From positions 4,958,501 to 5,022,500 of the forward strand of contig NZ_CP030862.1 in assembly GCF_003325375.1 (NCBI RefSeq): a stretch of 64,000 nucleotides of DNA. Direction: 5' to 3'. The translations under genes and the position numbers were made by a program. Origin of the DNA: Streptomyces globosus (GTDB lineage: Bacteria > Actinomycetota > Actinomycetes > Streptomycetales > Streptomycetaceae). Shown here one piece after another: positions 31,508-40,060 of this stretch (the first letter of the stretch is position 1; every line of letters starts with the position of its first letter). The notes beneath the pieces were generated by a model. The model worked only from the letters and a program-made list of their open reading frames with translations, ran no database searches and had not been told where the DNA came from.

Positions 31508-32665
31508 CTACAGGCCGACCTCGCGCATCAGCATGCCGACCTCGGTGTTGGTCAGGCGGCGCAGCCAGCCGGACTTCTGGTCGCCCAGCTCGATGGGCCC
31601 GAAGGCGGTGCGGACGAGCTTCTCGACCGGGAAGCCGGCCTCGGCGAGCATCCGGCGGACGATGTGCTTGCGGCCCTCGTGGAGGGTGACCTCCACCAGG
31701 TAGTTCTTGCCGACCTGGTCGATCACGCGGAAGTGGTCCGCGCGCGCCCAGCCGTCCTCCAGCTCGATGCCGTCCTTGAGCCGCTTGCCGATGTCGCGGG
31801 GCAGCGGGCCGGTGATGGCGGCGACGTAGGTCTTCTTCACCCCGTACTTGGGGTGCGTCAGGCGGTGGGCCAGCTCGCCGTGGTTGGTGAGCAGGATGAC
31901 GCCCTCGGTCTCGGTGTCGAGCCGGCCGACGTGGAAGAGGCGGGTCTCGCGGTTGGTGACGTAGTCGCCCAGGCACTGGCGGCCGTCCGGGTCCTCCATG
32001 GTGGAGACGACGCCGACCGGCTTGTTCAGCGCGAAGAACAGGTACGACTGGGTCGCCACGGTCAGGCCGTCGACCTTGATCTCGTCCTTGGGCAGGACGC
32101 GCTTGCCCTGCTCGGTGACGATCTCGCCGTTGACCTCGACGCGCGCCTGCTCGATCAGCTCCTCGCACGCCCGGCGCGAGCCCATGCCGGCCCTCGCGAG
32201 CACCTTCTGCAGCCGCTCGCCCTCCTGCTCTGCGCCCGGGAAGGTCTTCGGGGTGCGGATGACCGGCTTGTCCGCGTACCGGTCGCGTACGCGCTCCTCG
32301 ATCCGGGCGTCGAACTCGCGCGGCCGCGACGGGCTGCCGAAGCCCGCCTCGCCGCGCCGCGCGCCGCCGCCCTGGCCGCCGCGCCCGCCGCTCTGGGGCC
32401 GGCCGGGCTTCTTAGGGCTGCCCTTGGCGCCGCCGCGGGCGTCCGCGCCGCGGGTGCCGCGGGTGCGCTCGGCGTCGGGGCCGACGTCGTAGCGGCGCTC
32501 CTCCGGGCGCGGGCGGCGCGGGCGCTGCGGCGCGCCGCCCGCCCGCTCGTCGCGCGCGCTGCCGGCGCCGCGGGGGTTGCCGCGCCCGCGTCCGTCTCCG
32601 TCCCTGCGGCTGCCGCCGCCGCCCGTGTTCCGGTTGCCGCCGTTGCCGTTGCCGCTGCTTCGCAT
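31508..32665 (-). CDS. rluB: 23S rRNA pseudouridine synthase (RluB/RsuA family)
   Basis: A 385-residue RsuA-type synthase. The first ~130 residues are Gly/Arg/Asn-rich and disordered (GNGNGGN, GGRGGQGGG). Then comes an S4 RNA-binding domain (ERLQKVLARAGMGSRRACEELI) and the catalytic domain with GRLDTETEG, whose Asp attacks the uridine. It modifies a 23S helix in the 50S subunit. ATG at 32665 overlaps the scpB TGA by one base (TGATG). The scpA-scpB-rluB order is conserved in many bacteria. Confidence 0.93.
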   Translation of the reverse strand: MRSSGNGNGGNRNTGGGGSRRDGDGRGRGNPRGAGSARDERAGGAPQRPRRPRPEERRYDVGPDAERTRGTRGADARGGAKGSPKKPGRPQSGGRGGQGGGARRGEAGFGSPSRPREFDARIEERVRDRYADKPVIRTPKTFPGAEQEGERLQKVLARAGMGSRRACEELIEQARVEVNGEIVTEQGKRVLPKDEIKVDGLTVATQSYLFFALNKPVGVVSTMEDPDGRQCLGDYVTNRETRLFHVGRLDTETEGVILLTNHGELAHRLTHPKYGVKKTYVAAITGPLPRDIGKRLKDGIELEDGWARADHFRVIDQVGKNYLVEVTLHEGRKHIVRRMLAEAGFPVEKLVRTAFGPIELGDQKSGWLRRLTNTEVGMLMREVGL

Positions 32666-33360
32666 CAAAGTTCCGTCGTCTTGTCGTCTTCTTCGGTGTC
32701 CGGTGCGTCCGGATCGAACGACGGAACGCCTTCCTGCGTCTCGGCCTCGATCGCCTCCGCCTCGGGGAGGAAGGGCGCCAGCTCCGGGAGCTCGTCCAGG
32801 CCGCGAAGGCCCATCCGCTCCAGAAAGTAGTTCGTCGTCCTGTACAGGATCGCACCTGTTTCGGGTTCCGTGCCCGCCTCGGCGACCAGACCGCGCTGGA
32901 GGAGCGTGCGCATGACCCCGTCGCAGTTCACCCCGCGCACCGCGGAGACGCGGGAGCGGCTGACCGGCTGGCGGTAGGCGACCACGGCGAGGGTCTCCAG
33001 GGCCGCCTGGGTGAGGCGGGCCTGCCGGCCGTCCAGGACGAAGCGCTCGACGGCGGCCGCGTAGCGGGGGCGCGTGTAGAAGCGCCAGCCGCCGGCGACG
33101 AGCCGCAGCTCGAAGCCGCGCTGCTGGACGGCGTACTCGTCGGCGAGCTCGCGCAGGGCGGCGGCGATCTCGCGCGGGGTGCGGTCGAGGACCTTCGCGA
33201 GGTGGGCCTCGGCGGCGGGCTCGTCCACGACCATGAGGACGGCCTCCAGCGCGGGCTTCAGCGGCAGCCCGGCCACGGCGTCGCCCGCGTCGTACGCGCC
33301 CTCCCCGCCCGGCAGGGCGTCGTCGGCGGGTGGCTGGTCCATGGTGTCCCACTCCTTCAT
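32665..33360 (-). CDS. scpB: Segregation and condensation protein B
   Basis: A 231-residue SMC accessory protein. Two winged-helix domains are visible (LKPALEAVLMVVDEPAAEAHLAKVL; LTQAALETLAVVAYRQPVSRSRVSAVRGVN) and the family's DGVMRTLLQRGLVAEAG segment; the C-terminus is acidic and disordered. ScpB dimers bind ScpA to close the SMC ring. The start at 33360 overlaps the scpA stop as ATGA; an internal ATG six codons on has its own GGAG and could also be used. Confidence 0.95.
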   Translation of the reverse strand: MKEWDTMDQPPADDALPGGEGAYDAGDAVAGLPLKPALEAVLMVVDEPAAEAHLAKVLDRTPREIAAALRELADEYAVQQRGFELRLVAGGWRFYTRPRYAAAVERFVLDGRQARLTQAALETLAVVAYRQPVSRSRVSAVRGVNCDGVMRTLLQRGLVAEAGTEPETGAILYRTTNYFLERMGLRGLDELPELAPFLPEAEAIEAETQEGVPSFDPDAPDTEEDDKTTEL

Positions 33361-34199
33361 TCCGCGGCTTCGGCGATCCGGTCGAACTCGTCGGTCACGG
33401 CGGGCATCGCGCCGGCCCCGCCGCCCGTCCAGCGCACGGTCAGCGTGCGCAGGGCCTCCTCCTGCTCCAGGGCGACCGCCTTCTCGCGGTAGAGCTCCAG
33501 CAGCGCCAGGAACCGGGCGACGACCGTGAGGGTGTCGTCCGTGTCCCGGGTGAGCTCGTCGAAGGTGGCCGCACCCCGTTCCCGGAGGACGGCCACGAGG
33601 ACGGCGGCCTGCTCCCGGACGCTGACCAGGGGGGCGTGGATGTGGTCCACGTAGACCTGCGGCTGCGCCCTGGGCTGCATGGCCCTGGCTGCGAGGCGGG
33701 CGAACCCCTCGGCGCCGATGCCGAGGACGACCTCCGGCAGGAGCGCCGCGTGGTGGTCCTCCAGGCCGACCGTGCGCGGGTGGCGGAGGCCTTCGGACTC
33801 GGCCCGCTCCGCGAAGATGTCGGCGATGCGCTTGTAGGCGCGGTACTGGAGCAGCCGCGCGAAGAGCAGGTCGCGGGCCTCCAGAAGGGCGAGGTCGGCC
33901 TCGTCCTCCACGTCGGCGGCGGGCAGGAGGCGGGCGGCCTTGAGGTCGAGGAGCGTCGCGGCGACGACGAGGAACTCGGTGGTCTGGTCGAGGTCCCCGT
34001 CGGGCCCCATGGCCCGGATGTGCGCCATGAACTCGTCGGTGACCCTGGACAGCGCGACCTCCGTGACGTCGAGCTTGTGCCGGGAGATGAGCTGCAGCAG
34101 CAGGTCGAAGGGCCCCTCGAAGTTGTCGAGCCGCAACGTGAACCGCCCGTGGCCCCCTTCGGCCCCCTCGGCACGGGCGCCGGCCTCCGGCCCCGGCAC
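33357..34199 (-). CDS. scpA: Segregation and condensation protein A (possible 5' frameshift)
   Basis: The kleisin subunit of the SMC complex; 280 residues from GTG 34199. Core motifs are FEGPFDLLLQLISRHKLDVTEVALSRVTDEF, LDQTTEFLVVAATLLDLKAARLLP and a C-terminal winged helix ending DEFDRI, given here as landmarks FEGPFDLLLQLI, EFLVVAATLLDLKA and FLALLELYREK. GTG 34199 has no ribosome site and gives an abrupt start. In another frame, ATG 34402 opens a typical Streptomyces ScpA leader (MPSPAEAGRPPRRTLGRGPG, Pro/Ala-rich). One added base in the G5 run at 34219-34223 would join the two frames, so the true gene is probably 33357-34402 with a frameshift or a sequencing error. Confidence 0.88.
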   Translation of the reverse strand: MPGPEAGARAEGAEGGHGRFTLRLDNFEGPFDLLLQLISRHKLDVTEVALSRVTDEFMAHIRAMGPDGDLDQTTEFLVVAATLLDLKAARLLPAADVEDEADLALLEARDLLFARLLQYRAYKRIADIFAERAESEGLRHPRTVGLEDHHAALLPEVVLGIGAEGFARLAARAMQPRAQPQVYVDHIHAPLVSVREQAAVLVAVLRERGAATFDELTRDTDDTLTVVARFLALLELYREKAVALEQEEALRTLTVRWTGGGAGAMPAVTDEFDRIAEAAE

Positions 34200-34670
34200 G
34201 GCGCGCGGTGCCGCCTCCGGGGGCCGTGAGGGGCAGTCGGGGCCGCCGGGGCGTCCGGGACCGGGCCGGGGGCCGCGGGCCCGGAGAGCGCCTCCTGCGG
34301 CTCCGCCGGTGCCGGCTCCGTCGCTTCGGGGGCCGGGGATGCGCCGGGGCCGCGCCCGAGGGTCCGGCGGGGTGGGCGGCCGGCTTCGGCGGGAGAGGGC
34401 ATTGCAGTCCAGGGAGGTACGGGGGGGCGGGCCCGATCGGCCCGCCCCAAGGCTCCCACGAACCCGGCCCGCGCGGCCCCCGGAGACCCGCGCCCCGCAG
34501 GGGGTGGCTCTTCAGGGGCTCGCGGCCCGCCGCGGGCAGGGCCGACAGGCGGCGCCCGCCGGCGGTCGCGCCGGCGCGGGCCGGGGGGCGGGGGGTCGGG
34601 GGCCGTGGCCGACTGGCCGCAGGGGGCCGGGCAGCCGGGCGTCGGCCGCAGGGGGCGTGGGGCCGGGGAG
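34200..34670. other. Gap between the parA pair and scpA
   Basis: The part 34200-34402 probably encodes the displaced N-terminus of ScpA. The remainder (34403-34670) is about 80% G+C with short G runs and shows no gene or convincing terminator, so read-through from parA into scpA is possible. Confidence 0.45.
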
Positions 34671-35183
34671 TCAGCGGCCGCGGAGGCGGCGGACCAGGAT
34701 GCTGGCGTCGCCGCGGGACTCCAGGTCCGCCAGGACGACCGCCACCGCCTCGCGGACGATGCGGCCGCGGTCCACCGCGAGGCCGTGCTCGCCGCGGAGC
34801 ACCAGGCGGGCGTGCTCCAGGTCCATGAGCTCCTCGGCGGAGACGTAGACCGTGATCTTCTCGTCGTGGCGCTCGCGCCCGCTCGGCCGGCGGCCCGACC
34901 CGCGGCCGGCGCCCTTCCCGCGGCGGGTGGCCCCCGCGGGGGCGGCGGCCGCGGTGACAGAACCTTCCTGCGGCTGCCGCGGGGCTCCCACCACGGGGTC
35001 CGTGCGCTCCGTGCCGGCCGCTGCCTCCCGGCCCCGGCCCTCACCCGCCGTGCCCTCCGCCGCCACCGCCGAGTGGTCGGGCAGGGCCGCCGCGGCTTCC
35101 TCGCCGCCCCGCTTCGGCGAGGACGACTGCAGTGCCATCCCCCCGGTCGTACGGAACAGTTCGTCGGCTCCGGGCAGACTCAC
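34671..35183 (-). CDS. ParA-coupled small DNA-binding-type protein (RHH-like)
   Basis: A 170-residue protein whose GTG at 35183 overlaps the parA stop as GTGA. The first ~95 residues are Ala/Gly/Arg-rich and disordered with a basic patch (TRRGKGAGRGSGRRPSGRER). The C-terminal ~60 residues (EKITVYVSAEELMDLEHARLVL, then GRIVREAVAVVLADLE) have the strand-helix-helix pattern of ribbon-helix-helix DNA-binding proteins. A disordered basic arm plus RHH is the plan of ParG-type centromere-binding partners of ParA. This role is inferred from sequence pattern and coupling. Confidence 0.7.
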   Translation of the reverse strand: MSLPGADELFRTTGGMALQSSSPKRGGEEAAAALPDHSAVAAEGTAGEGRGREAAAGTERTDPVVGAPRQPQEGSVTAAAAPAGATRRGKGAGRGSGRRPSGRERHDEKITVYVSAEELMDLEHARLVLRGEHGLAVDRGRIVREAVAVVLADLESRGDASILVRRLRGR

Positions 35184-36340
35184 TCGGCGTGACACCGGGC
35201 GAGCACCTCCCTGGCCAGTTGGCGGTAGGCGGCGGCACCGACGGAGTTCGAGGCGTACGTGGTGATCGGCTCGCCGGCGACCGTGGTCTCCGGGAAGCGC
35301 ACGGTGCGGCCGATGACCGTGTGGTAGACGTGGTCGTCGAACGCCTCGACGACGCGCGCCAGCACCTCGCGGCTGTGCACCGTGCGGGAGTCGTACATCG
35401 TGGCGAGGATGCCGTCGAGCTCCAGCTCCGGGTTGAGCCGCTCCTGCACCTTCTCGATGGTCTCGGTCAGCAGGGCCACGCCGCGCAGTGCGAAGAACTC
35501 GCACTCCAGCGGGACGATGACCTTGTGGGCCGCCGTCAGGGCGTTGACGGTCAGCAGGCCGAGCGAGGGCTGGCAGTCGATGACGATGTAGTCGTAGTCG
35601 TTCATCAGCGGCTTCAGCGCCCGCTGGAGCGTCGACTCGCGCGCGACCTCGCTGACCAGCTGCACCTCGGCGGCGGAGAGGTCGATGTTGCTCGGCAGGA
35701 GGTCCATGTTGGGGACCGCCGTCTTCAGCAGCACCTCGTCGGCCGACATGCCCCGCTCCATGAGCAGGTTGTAGACCGTCAGGTCGAGTTCCATCGGGTT
35801 CACGCCGAGGCCCACGGACAGCGCGCCCTGCGGGTCGAAGTCGACGAGGAGGACCCGCCGCCCGTACTCGGCGAGTGCGGCGCCCAGGTTGATGGTCGAC
35901 GTGGTCTTGCCGACGCCGCCCTTCTGGTTGCACATCGCGATGATCTTCGCCGGACCGTGGTCGGTCAGCGGACCCGGGATCGGGAAGTACGGCAGCGGAC
36001 GTCCGGTCGGGCCGATCCGCTCGCGGCGCTGGCGGGCAGCGTCGGGCGCGAGGGTGGCCGCGTACTCGGGGTCGGGCTCGTATTCCGCGTCGGGGTCGTA
36101 GAAGTGCCCCTCGGGCACCTGGTCGTAGTCGGCGAAACCAATGGGCGCATCGCCGCTGTGGTCGCCGGCCGTGGAGTTCACGTCTAGGCCGTCCATGCTC
36201 TTTTGGGGCGTCGTCATGTGCTGGTGGTTTGCGAACGTGCGGACTGCGACGGAGCCGACCGCTTCGAGCCCGGCCGGACCCTGGCCCCGCTCGGGCGTCC
36301 CTGCGCGACCACCCCCAGGAGTAAATGTCGACTCATTCAC
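35180..36340 (-). CDS. parA: ParA-family partitioning ATPase
   Basis: A 386-residue Walker-type ATPase. The deviant Walker A is KGGVGKTT with Lys140 and Lys145; switch I and II regions are LLVDFDPQG and IVIDCQPSL. It has an acidic ~130-residue N-terminal extension rich in Asp/Tyr (YDPDAEYEPDPEY), not part of the fold. GTG at 36340 has AGGAGG eleven bases upstream; an internal ATG at residue 42 is an alternative. It is not beside parB/oriC genes, so it is the second, orphan ParA of actinobacteria (compare M. tuberculosis Rv1708). It heads parA-RHH-scpA-scpB-rluB. Confidence 0.93.
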   Translation of the reverse strand: MNESTFTPGGGRAGTPERGQGPAGLEAVGSVAVRTFANHQHMTTPQKSMDGLDVNSTAGDHSGDAPIGFADYDQVPEGHFYDPDAEYEPDPEYAATLAPDAARQRRERIGPTGRPLPYFPIPGPLTDHGPAKIIAMCNQKGGVGKTTSTINLGAALAEYGRRVLLVDFDPQGALSVGLGVNPMELDLTVYNLLMERGMSADEVLLKTAVPNMDLLPSNIDLSAAEVQLVSEVARESTLQRALKPLMNDYDYIVIDCQPSLGLLTVNALTAAHKVIVPLECEFFALRGVALLTETIEKVQERLNPELELDGILATMYDSRTVHSREVLARVVEAFDDHVYHTVIGRTVRFPETTVAGEPITTYASNSVGAAAYRQLAREVLARCHAE

Positions 36341-36415
36341 AAGTCGTCTTACCTCCTCGGACGTGACCAGGACACTTATCGATAGGTCAGCGTGGCACCA
36401 TGCCGACGGTTGGCG

Positions 36416-36445
36416 ACTCTATGGCGTGTCACCGCCCAGCGGCAA
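36416..36445 (-). promoter_or_regulatory. Candidate parA promoter
   Basis: On the minus strand TTGCCG, an 18-bp spacer and TAGAGT form a sigma-70 type promoter, giving a leader of about 70 nt. The -35 coincides with the first CGGCAAC repeat. Confidence 0.45.
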
Positions 36446-36481
36446 CACAATCCACCGGACCGGCAACGATGTGTCGGCAAC
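36440..36481. repeat. Three CGGCAAC repeats upstream of parA
   Basis: CGGCAAC occurs at 36440, 36461 and 36475, in the same orientation, with start-to-start spacing of 21 and 14 bp. This may be an operator or partition-site-like array for the ParA/RHH pair. Confidence 0.4.
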
Positions 36482-36602
36482 CGAACACCGCTCTGTCAAG
36501 GGCGTCGGACCCGTCACTGTGAAGTTTCGCAGGTGTGCGAAAGGGTTAAAGGGCTACCTTTGAGGCGAGTTGGGCCCGGCCGGCCCGCCCGCGGCAAACG
36601 CG

Positions 36603-36636
36603 CCCGGCCGGACCTTGCGCGCAAGGTCCGGCCGGG
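36603..36636 (-). terminator. Terminator of ald, 17-bp stem
   Basis: A 34-base perfect palindrome about 40 bp after the ald stop. It lacks a T tract. It lies in the 335-bp gap between ald and parA, the rest of which holds the parA promoter region. Confidence 0.7.
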
Positions 36637-36675
36637 GACGTGAGATTGACGTCAGTCGTTGACGGGTCGTACGGC

Positions 36676-37791
36676 TCAGCCGAGCAGCGTGCCGATCTCC
36701 ACGGACTCGAGGCCGTGGGCCTCGGCGACCGGGCCGTAAACGACCTTGCCCTCATGGGTGTTGAGGCCCAGGGCGAGCGCCGGGTCGCGGCGCAGCGCCT
36801 CGACCCAGCCGAGGTTCGCGAGCTGCACGATGTAGGGCAGCGTGGCGTTGGTGAGGGCGTAGGTGGAGGTGTTCGGGACGGCGCCCGGCATGTTGGCGAC
36901 GCAGTAGAAGACCGAGTTGTGGACCTGGAAGGTCGGCTCGGCGTGCGTGGTCGGACGGGAGTCCTCGAAGCAGCCGCCCTGGTCGATCGCAATGTCGACA
37001 AGTACACTTCCGGGCTTCATCTTGGCGACGAGCTCGTTGGTGACCAGCTTGGGGGCCTTCGCACCCGGGATCAGCACGGCGCCGATCACGAGGTCGGCCT
37101 CGATGACGGCCTTCTCCAGCTCGTAGGCGTTGGAGACGATCGTCTTGACCTTGGTGCCGAAGATCTTGTCGGCCTCGCGGAGCTTGTTGATGTCCCGGTC
37201 GAGCAGGGTCACGTGGAAGCCCATGCCGATGGCGATCTGGACCGCGTTCCAGCCGGAGACGCCGCCGCCGATGACGACGCACTCGCCGGCGTGGGTGCCG
37301 GGGACGCCGCCCGGGAGCACGCCGCGGCCGCCGGCCGAGCGCATCAGGTGGTAGGCGCCGACCTGCGGGGCGAGGCGGCCCGCGACCTCGGACATCGGGG
37401 CGAGGAGGGGCAGCGCGCGGTTGGCGAGCTCGACCGTCTCGTACGCGATGGCGGTGGTGCCGGACTCCAGCAGGGCGTCCGTGCACTCGCGGGAGGCCGC
37501 CAGGTGCAGGTAGGTGAAGAGCGTCTGGTCCTTGCGGAGGCGGTGGTACTCCTCCGCGATGGGCTCCTTGACCTTCAGCAGCAGGTCGGCGGTCGCCCAG
37601 ACCTCGTCGGCGGTGGGGAGGATCTCCGCGCCCGCGGCGACGTACTCGGCGTCCGAGATCGAGGAGCCGACACCGGCGTTCTGCTCGATGAAGACCTGGT
37701 GGCCATTGCGGACCAGCTCATGCACGCCGGCAGGCGTGATGGCGACCCGGAACTCGTTGTTCTTGACCTCGCGGGGGATGCCGACCTTCAT
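36676..37791 (-). CDS. ald: Alanine dehydrogenase
   Basis: A 371-residue NAD enzyme that interconverts L-alanine and pyruvate plus ammonia. It has the family start KVGIPREVKNNEFRVAITPAGV, the catalytic region LFTYLHLA (His96 type) and the Rossmann motif VIGGGVSGWNAVQIAIGMG. In Streptomyces ald is induced by alanine through Lrp/AsnC-type regulators; the 150-bp upstream region is AT-rich but I cannot assign a site. It is flanked by its own terminator and is probably monocistronic. Confidence 0.96.
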   Translation of the reverse strand: MKVGIPREVKNNEFRVAITPAGVHELVRNGHQVFIEQNAGVGSSISDAEYVAAGAEILPTADEVWATADLLLKVKEPIAEEYHRLRKDQTLFTYLHLAASRECTDALLESGTTAIAYETVELANRALPLLAPMSEVAGRLAPQVGAYHLMRSAGGRGVLPGGVPGTHAGECVVIGGGVSGWNAVQIAIGMGFHVTLLDRDINKLREADKIFGTKVKTIVSNAYELEKAVIEADLVIGAVLIPGAKAPKLVTNELVAKMKPGSVLVDIAIDQGGCFEDSRPTTHAEPTFQVHNSVFYCVANMPGAVPNTSTYALTNATLPYIVQLANLGWVEALRRDPALALGLNTHEGKVVYGPVAEAHGLESVEIGTLLG

Positions 37792-37941
37792 CGTCGATCA
37801 CGGTCCTTGGCTCAGGGGATTTTCGGGGCACTTCCATACATACCCGTCCACAAGGCGCGCAACGGGATGCACCACGAGATGACGTGGTGGAGCCAGTCTA
37901 ATGAAGGATGAGGCGCTGTCTAGCCTTGCAAACCAATAATC

Positions 37942-39909
37942 TCAGTCGTTACCACTGCGGATTTCGCAGGCCGCGGGGTCATCTCCCAGCAGTCTGTCGG
38001 CCGCCGAGCGGTGCAGCCGGGCCGCCGCGGGATCACCCAGCCGGTCGAGGGTGTCGGCCAGCCTGACCTGGAGCGCGGCCTGCAGCCGCAGGTCCCCGGC
38101 ACGGCGTGCGAGCTCGACCGCCTCCCGGCAGGTGTGCAGCGATTCCTCGGGCCGTCCGGCGTACTCCTGGATGCGGGCCATCTCGCTCAACGCCTTTGCC
38201 TGGCCGGGGACATCGCCCAGCTTCCGGTAGCCGGCGGCGGCCGCCCGCCAGGCGCGCAGCGCGTCCCCGTACCGGCCTGCATGGGTGTGCGCGTTGCCGA
38301 GCCGCCCGTACAGCCGGGCCTCGTCCGCCCGCTCCCCGCGGGCCAGTGCCTGGGCCAGGGCGCGGCCGAACCAGTCGGCGGCCCGCTGCCAGTCGGAGAG
38401 CTCCTGGTAGGCGCCGCCTACGGATTCCATCGCGCGGCCCGTCGCGTACGGGTCGTTCGCGGCGCGTCCGGCGTCCAGCGCGGCCCGGTAGCGCTCCAGG
38501 GCCTCCCGGGTCCGGCCCGTCTCGGCGTCGAGGTCGGCGATGTTCAGCAGGGCGGCGGCCTGCTCCCGGTACAGGCTGCGCCGCTCGGCGACGTCGAGGA
38601 CCAGCCGGTGCAGCCCGTACAGCTCGGGGGCGGCGGCCGCGGTGCCCCGGTGCTCGGCCAGGGCCCGGACCAGGCCCGCGACGAGCCGGCGGGCCAGGGT
38701 GTCCAGGCCCCCGTCGGCGACGGCGAGGACCGCGGAGGCCGACAGGGCGGGCAGCCTGCTCTCCAGCCAGGTCGCGGCGGCCCGCCGGTCGGCGAAGCGC
38801 AGGGCTCGCGGCAGCCCGTCCAGCTGCTCGCGTACGCCCTCCGCGTCCTCCGGGCCGGCCATGGCGCCGCAGGAGTGCAGCAGGCGGACGGTGCGCTCCA
38901 GCATCCGGGCGCGGGCGAGCTGGACCTCGGCGGGCCGCTCCTTGGCCTCCAGCAGGCTGCGCAGCAGCGGGGCGAGGCAGCCGGGCAGCCGGAACAGGCC
39001 GTCGGGGGCGTGCCGGAGCAGGCCGAGGCCGGCGAAGTCCTCCAGGAGTGCCTGGGCGGCGGCCACGGAGCAGCCGGCCAGGGCGGAGGCGGTGTGCGAG
39101 TCGACGATCCCGGCGGGCGCGAGCGGCAGCAGCCGGAGGGTCCGCTGGGCCGGCTGCGGGAGGGACTCGTAGACGAGCCGGAAGGCCCGCCCGAGGGGCC
39201 CGGAGCTGCCCGCCGGCATGTCGTGGAGCTGCTTGGCGGTGTCGGAGACGGCGGCCTTGGGGCGGGCGGCGAGCCACCCGCCGACCATGGCGAGGACGGC
39301 GGGCAGTCCCCCGCACACCTCGGCGAGGTCTTCGGCGGCCCGCGGGTCGGCGGCGATGCGGGTGGTGCCGATGAGGCGGGCGAGCATCTCGACGGCGGCC
39401 GCGGGCTCCAGCCCGCCCAGAGTGCAGGGGCGGACGTCCGGGATTCCGGTGAGCGGGCCCTCTGCGGTCAGCACGACCAGGCACTCGGGGGTGTCGGGGA
39501 GCAGGGCGTCGACCTGGTAGGGGTCGGCGGCGTCGTCGACGAGCAGGATCACGCGCTTGCCGGCGACGGCGGCGCGCAGGACGGAGCTGAGCTCGTCCTC
39601 GGAGGCGCCCGGCGGGGTGGCCTCGCCGAGGCCCTCCAGCAGGGTCCGCAGGGCCCGCTCGGTGGTGGTGCCCTCGCCGCCGGGGGCGGTCAGCCGGACG
39701 CGCAGCACGCCGTCCGGGTAGTCGGCGGCGACCTGCCGGACGAGGGCCTCGGCGAGGGCGGTGCGCCCGGACCCGGGTCGGCCGGCGATGAGCAGGAGCC
39801 GGGCCCGGGGGGACTTGGCCTTGCGGCCGGAGAGGGTGTCGAGGCCCGTGCGCGCGATGTCCTCGCGCAGCTCCTTCAGCTCGCGCCGCCGCCCGACGAA
39901 ATCCGCCAC
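37942..39909 (-). CDS. NB-ARC-like NTPase with tetratricopeptide repeats
   Basis: A 655-residue STAND-type protein. GTG at 39909 has GAGGAG nine bases upstream. It opens DFVGRRRELKELR, then a P-loop-like GRPGSGRTALAEAL in which the usual lysine is Arg49, a Walker B RVILLVDDAAD (~115), a winged-helix region, and C-terminal TPRs (~430-640: ALERYRAALDAGRAANDPYA, DWFGRALAQALARGE, ALRAWRAAAAGYRKLGD). It resembles the ATPase plus TPR half of AfsR/SARP proteins but has no DNA-binding domain. Function unknown; signalling or defence are both possible. Confidence 0.85.
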   Translation of the reverse strand: MADFVGRRRELKELREDIARTGLDTLSGRKAKSPRARLLLIAGRPGSGRTALAEALVRQVAADYPDGVLRVRLTAPGGEGTTTERALRTLLEGLGEATPPGASEDELSSVLRAAVAGKRVILLVDDAADPYQVDALLPDTPECLVVLTAEGPLTGIPDVRPCTLGGLEPAAAVEMLARLIGTTRIAADPRAAEDLAEVCGGLPAVLAMVGGWLAARPKAAVSDTAKQLHDMPAGSSGPLGRAFRLVYESLPQPAQRTLRLLPLAPAGIVDSHTASALAGCSVAAAQALLEDFAGLGLLRHAPDGLFRLPGCLAPLLRSLLEAKERPAEVQLARARMLERTVRLLHSCGAMAGPEDAEGVREQLDGLPRALRFADRRAAATWLESRLPALSASAVLAVADGGLDTLARRLVAGLVRALAEHRGTAAAAPELYGLHRLVLDVAERRSLYREQAAALLNIADLDAETGRTREALERYRAALDAGRAANDPYATGRAMESVGGAYQELSDWQRAADWFGRALAQALARGERADEARLYGRLGNAHTHAGRYGDALRAWRAAAAGYRKLGDVPGQAKALSEMARIQEYAGRPEESLHTCREAVELARRAGDLRLQAALQVRLADTLDRLGDPAAARLHRSAADRLLGDDPAACEIRSGND

Positions 39910-40060
39910 GGATCCGCTCCTCTCCCTGCCTTCGGGGTGCGAGCGTAGTTCACGCAGAGCGACGACCCGTGGCGGGCGGGGCGGGCACATCCCCCGATCG
40001 GATCAGCGGATGGTCACACCGCACCGCCGTTCGGGGGCCCGCCCCCGCGGGCGGGCGGCC

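Noticed and set aside
36494..36499. A perfect TTGACA as the parA -35 on the minus strand
   Set aside because: No TANNNT lies 16-19 bp downstream; the pair TTGCCG/TAGAGT nearer the gene is better spaced.
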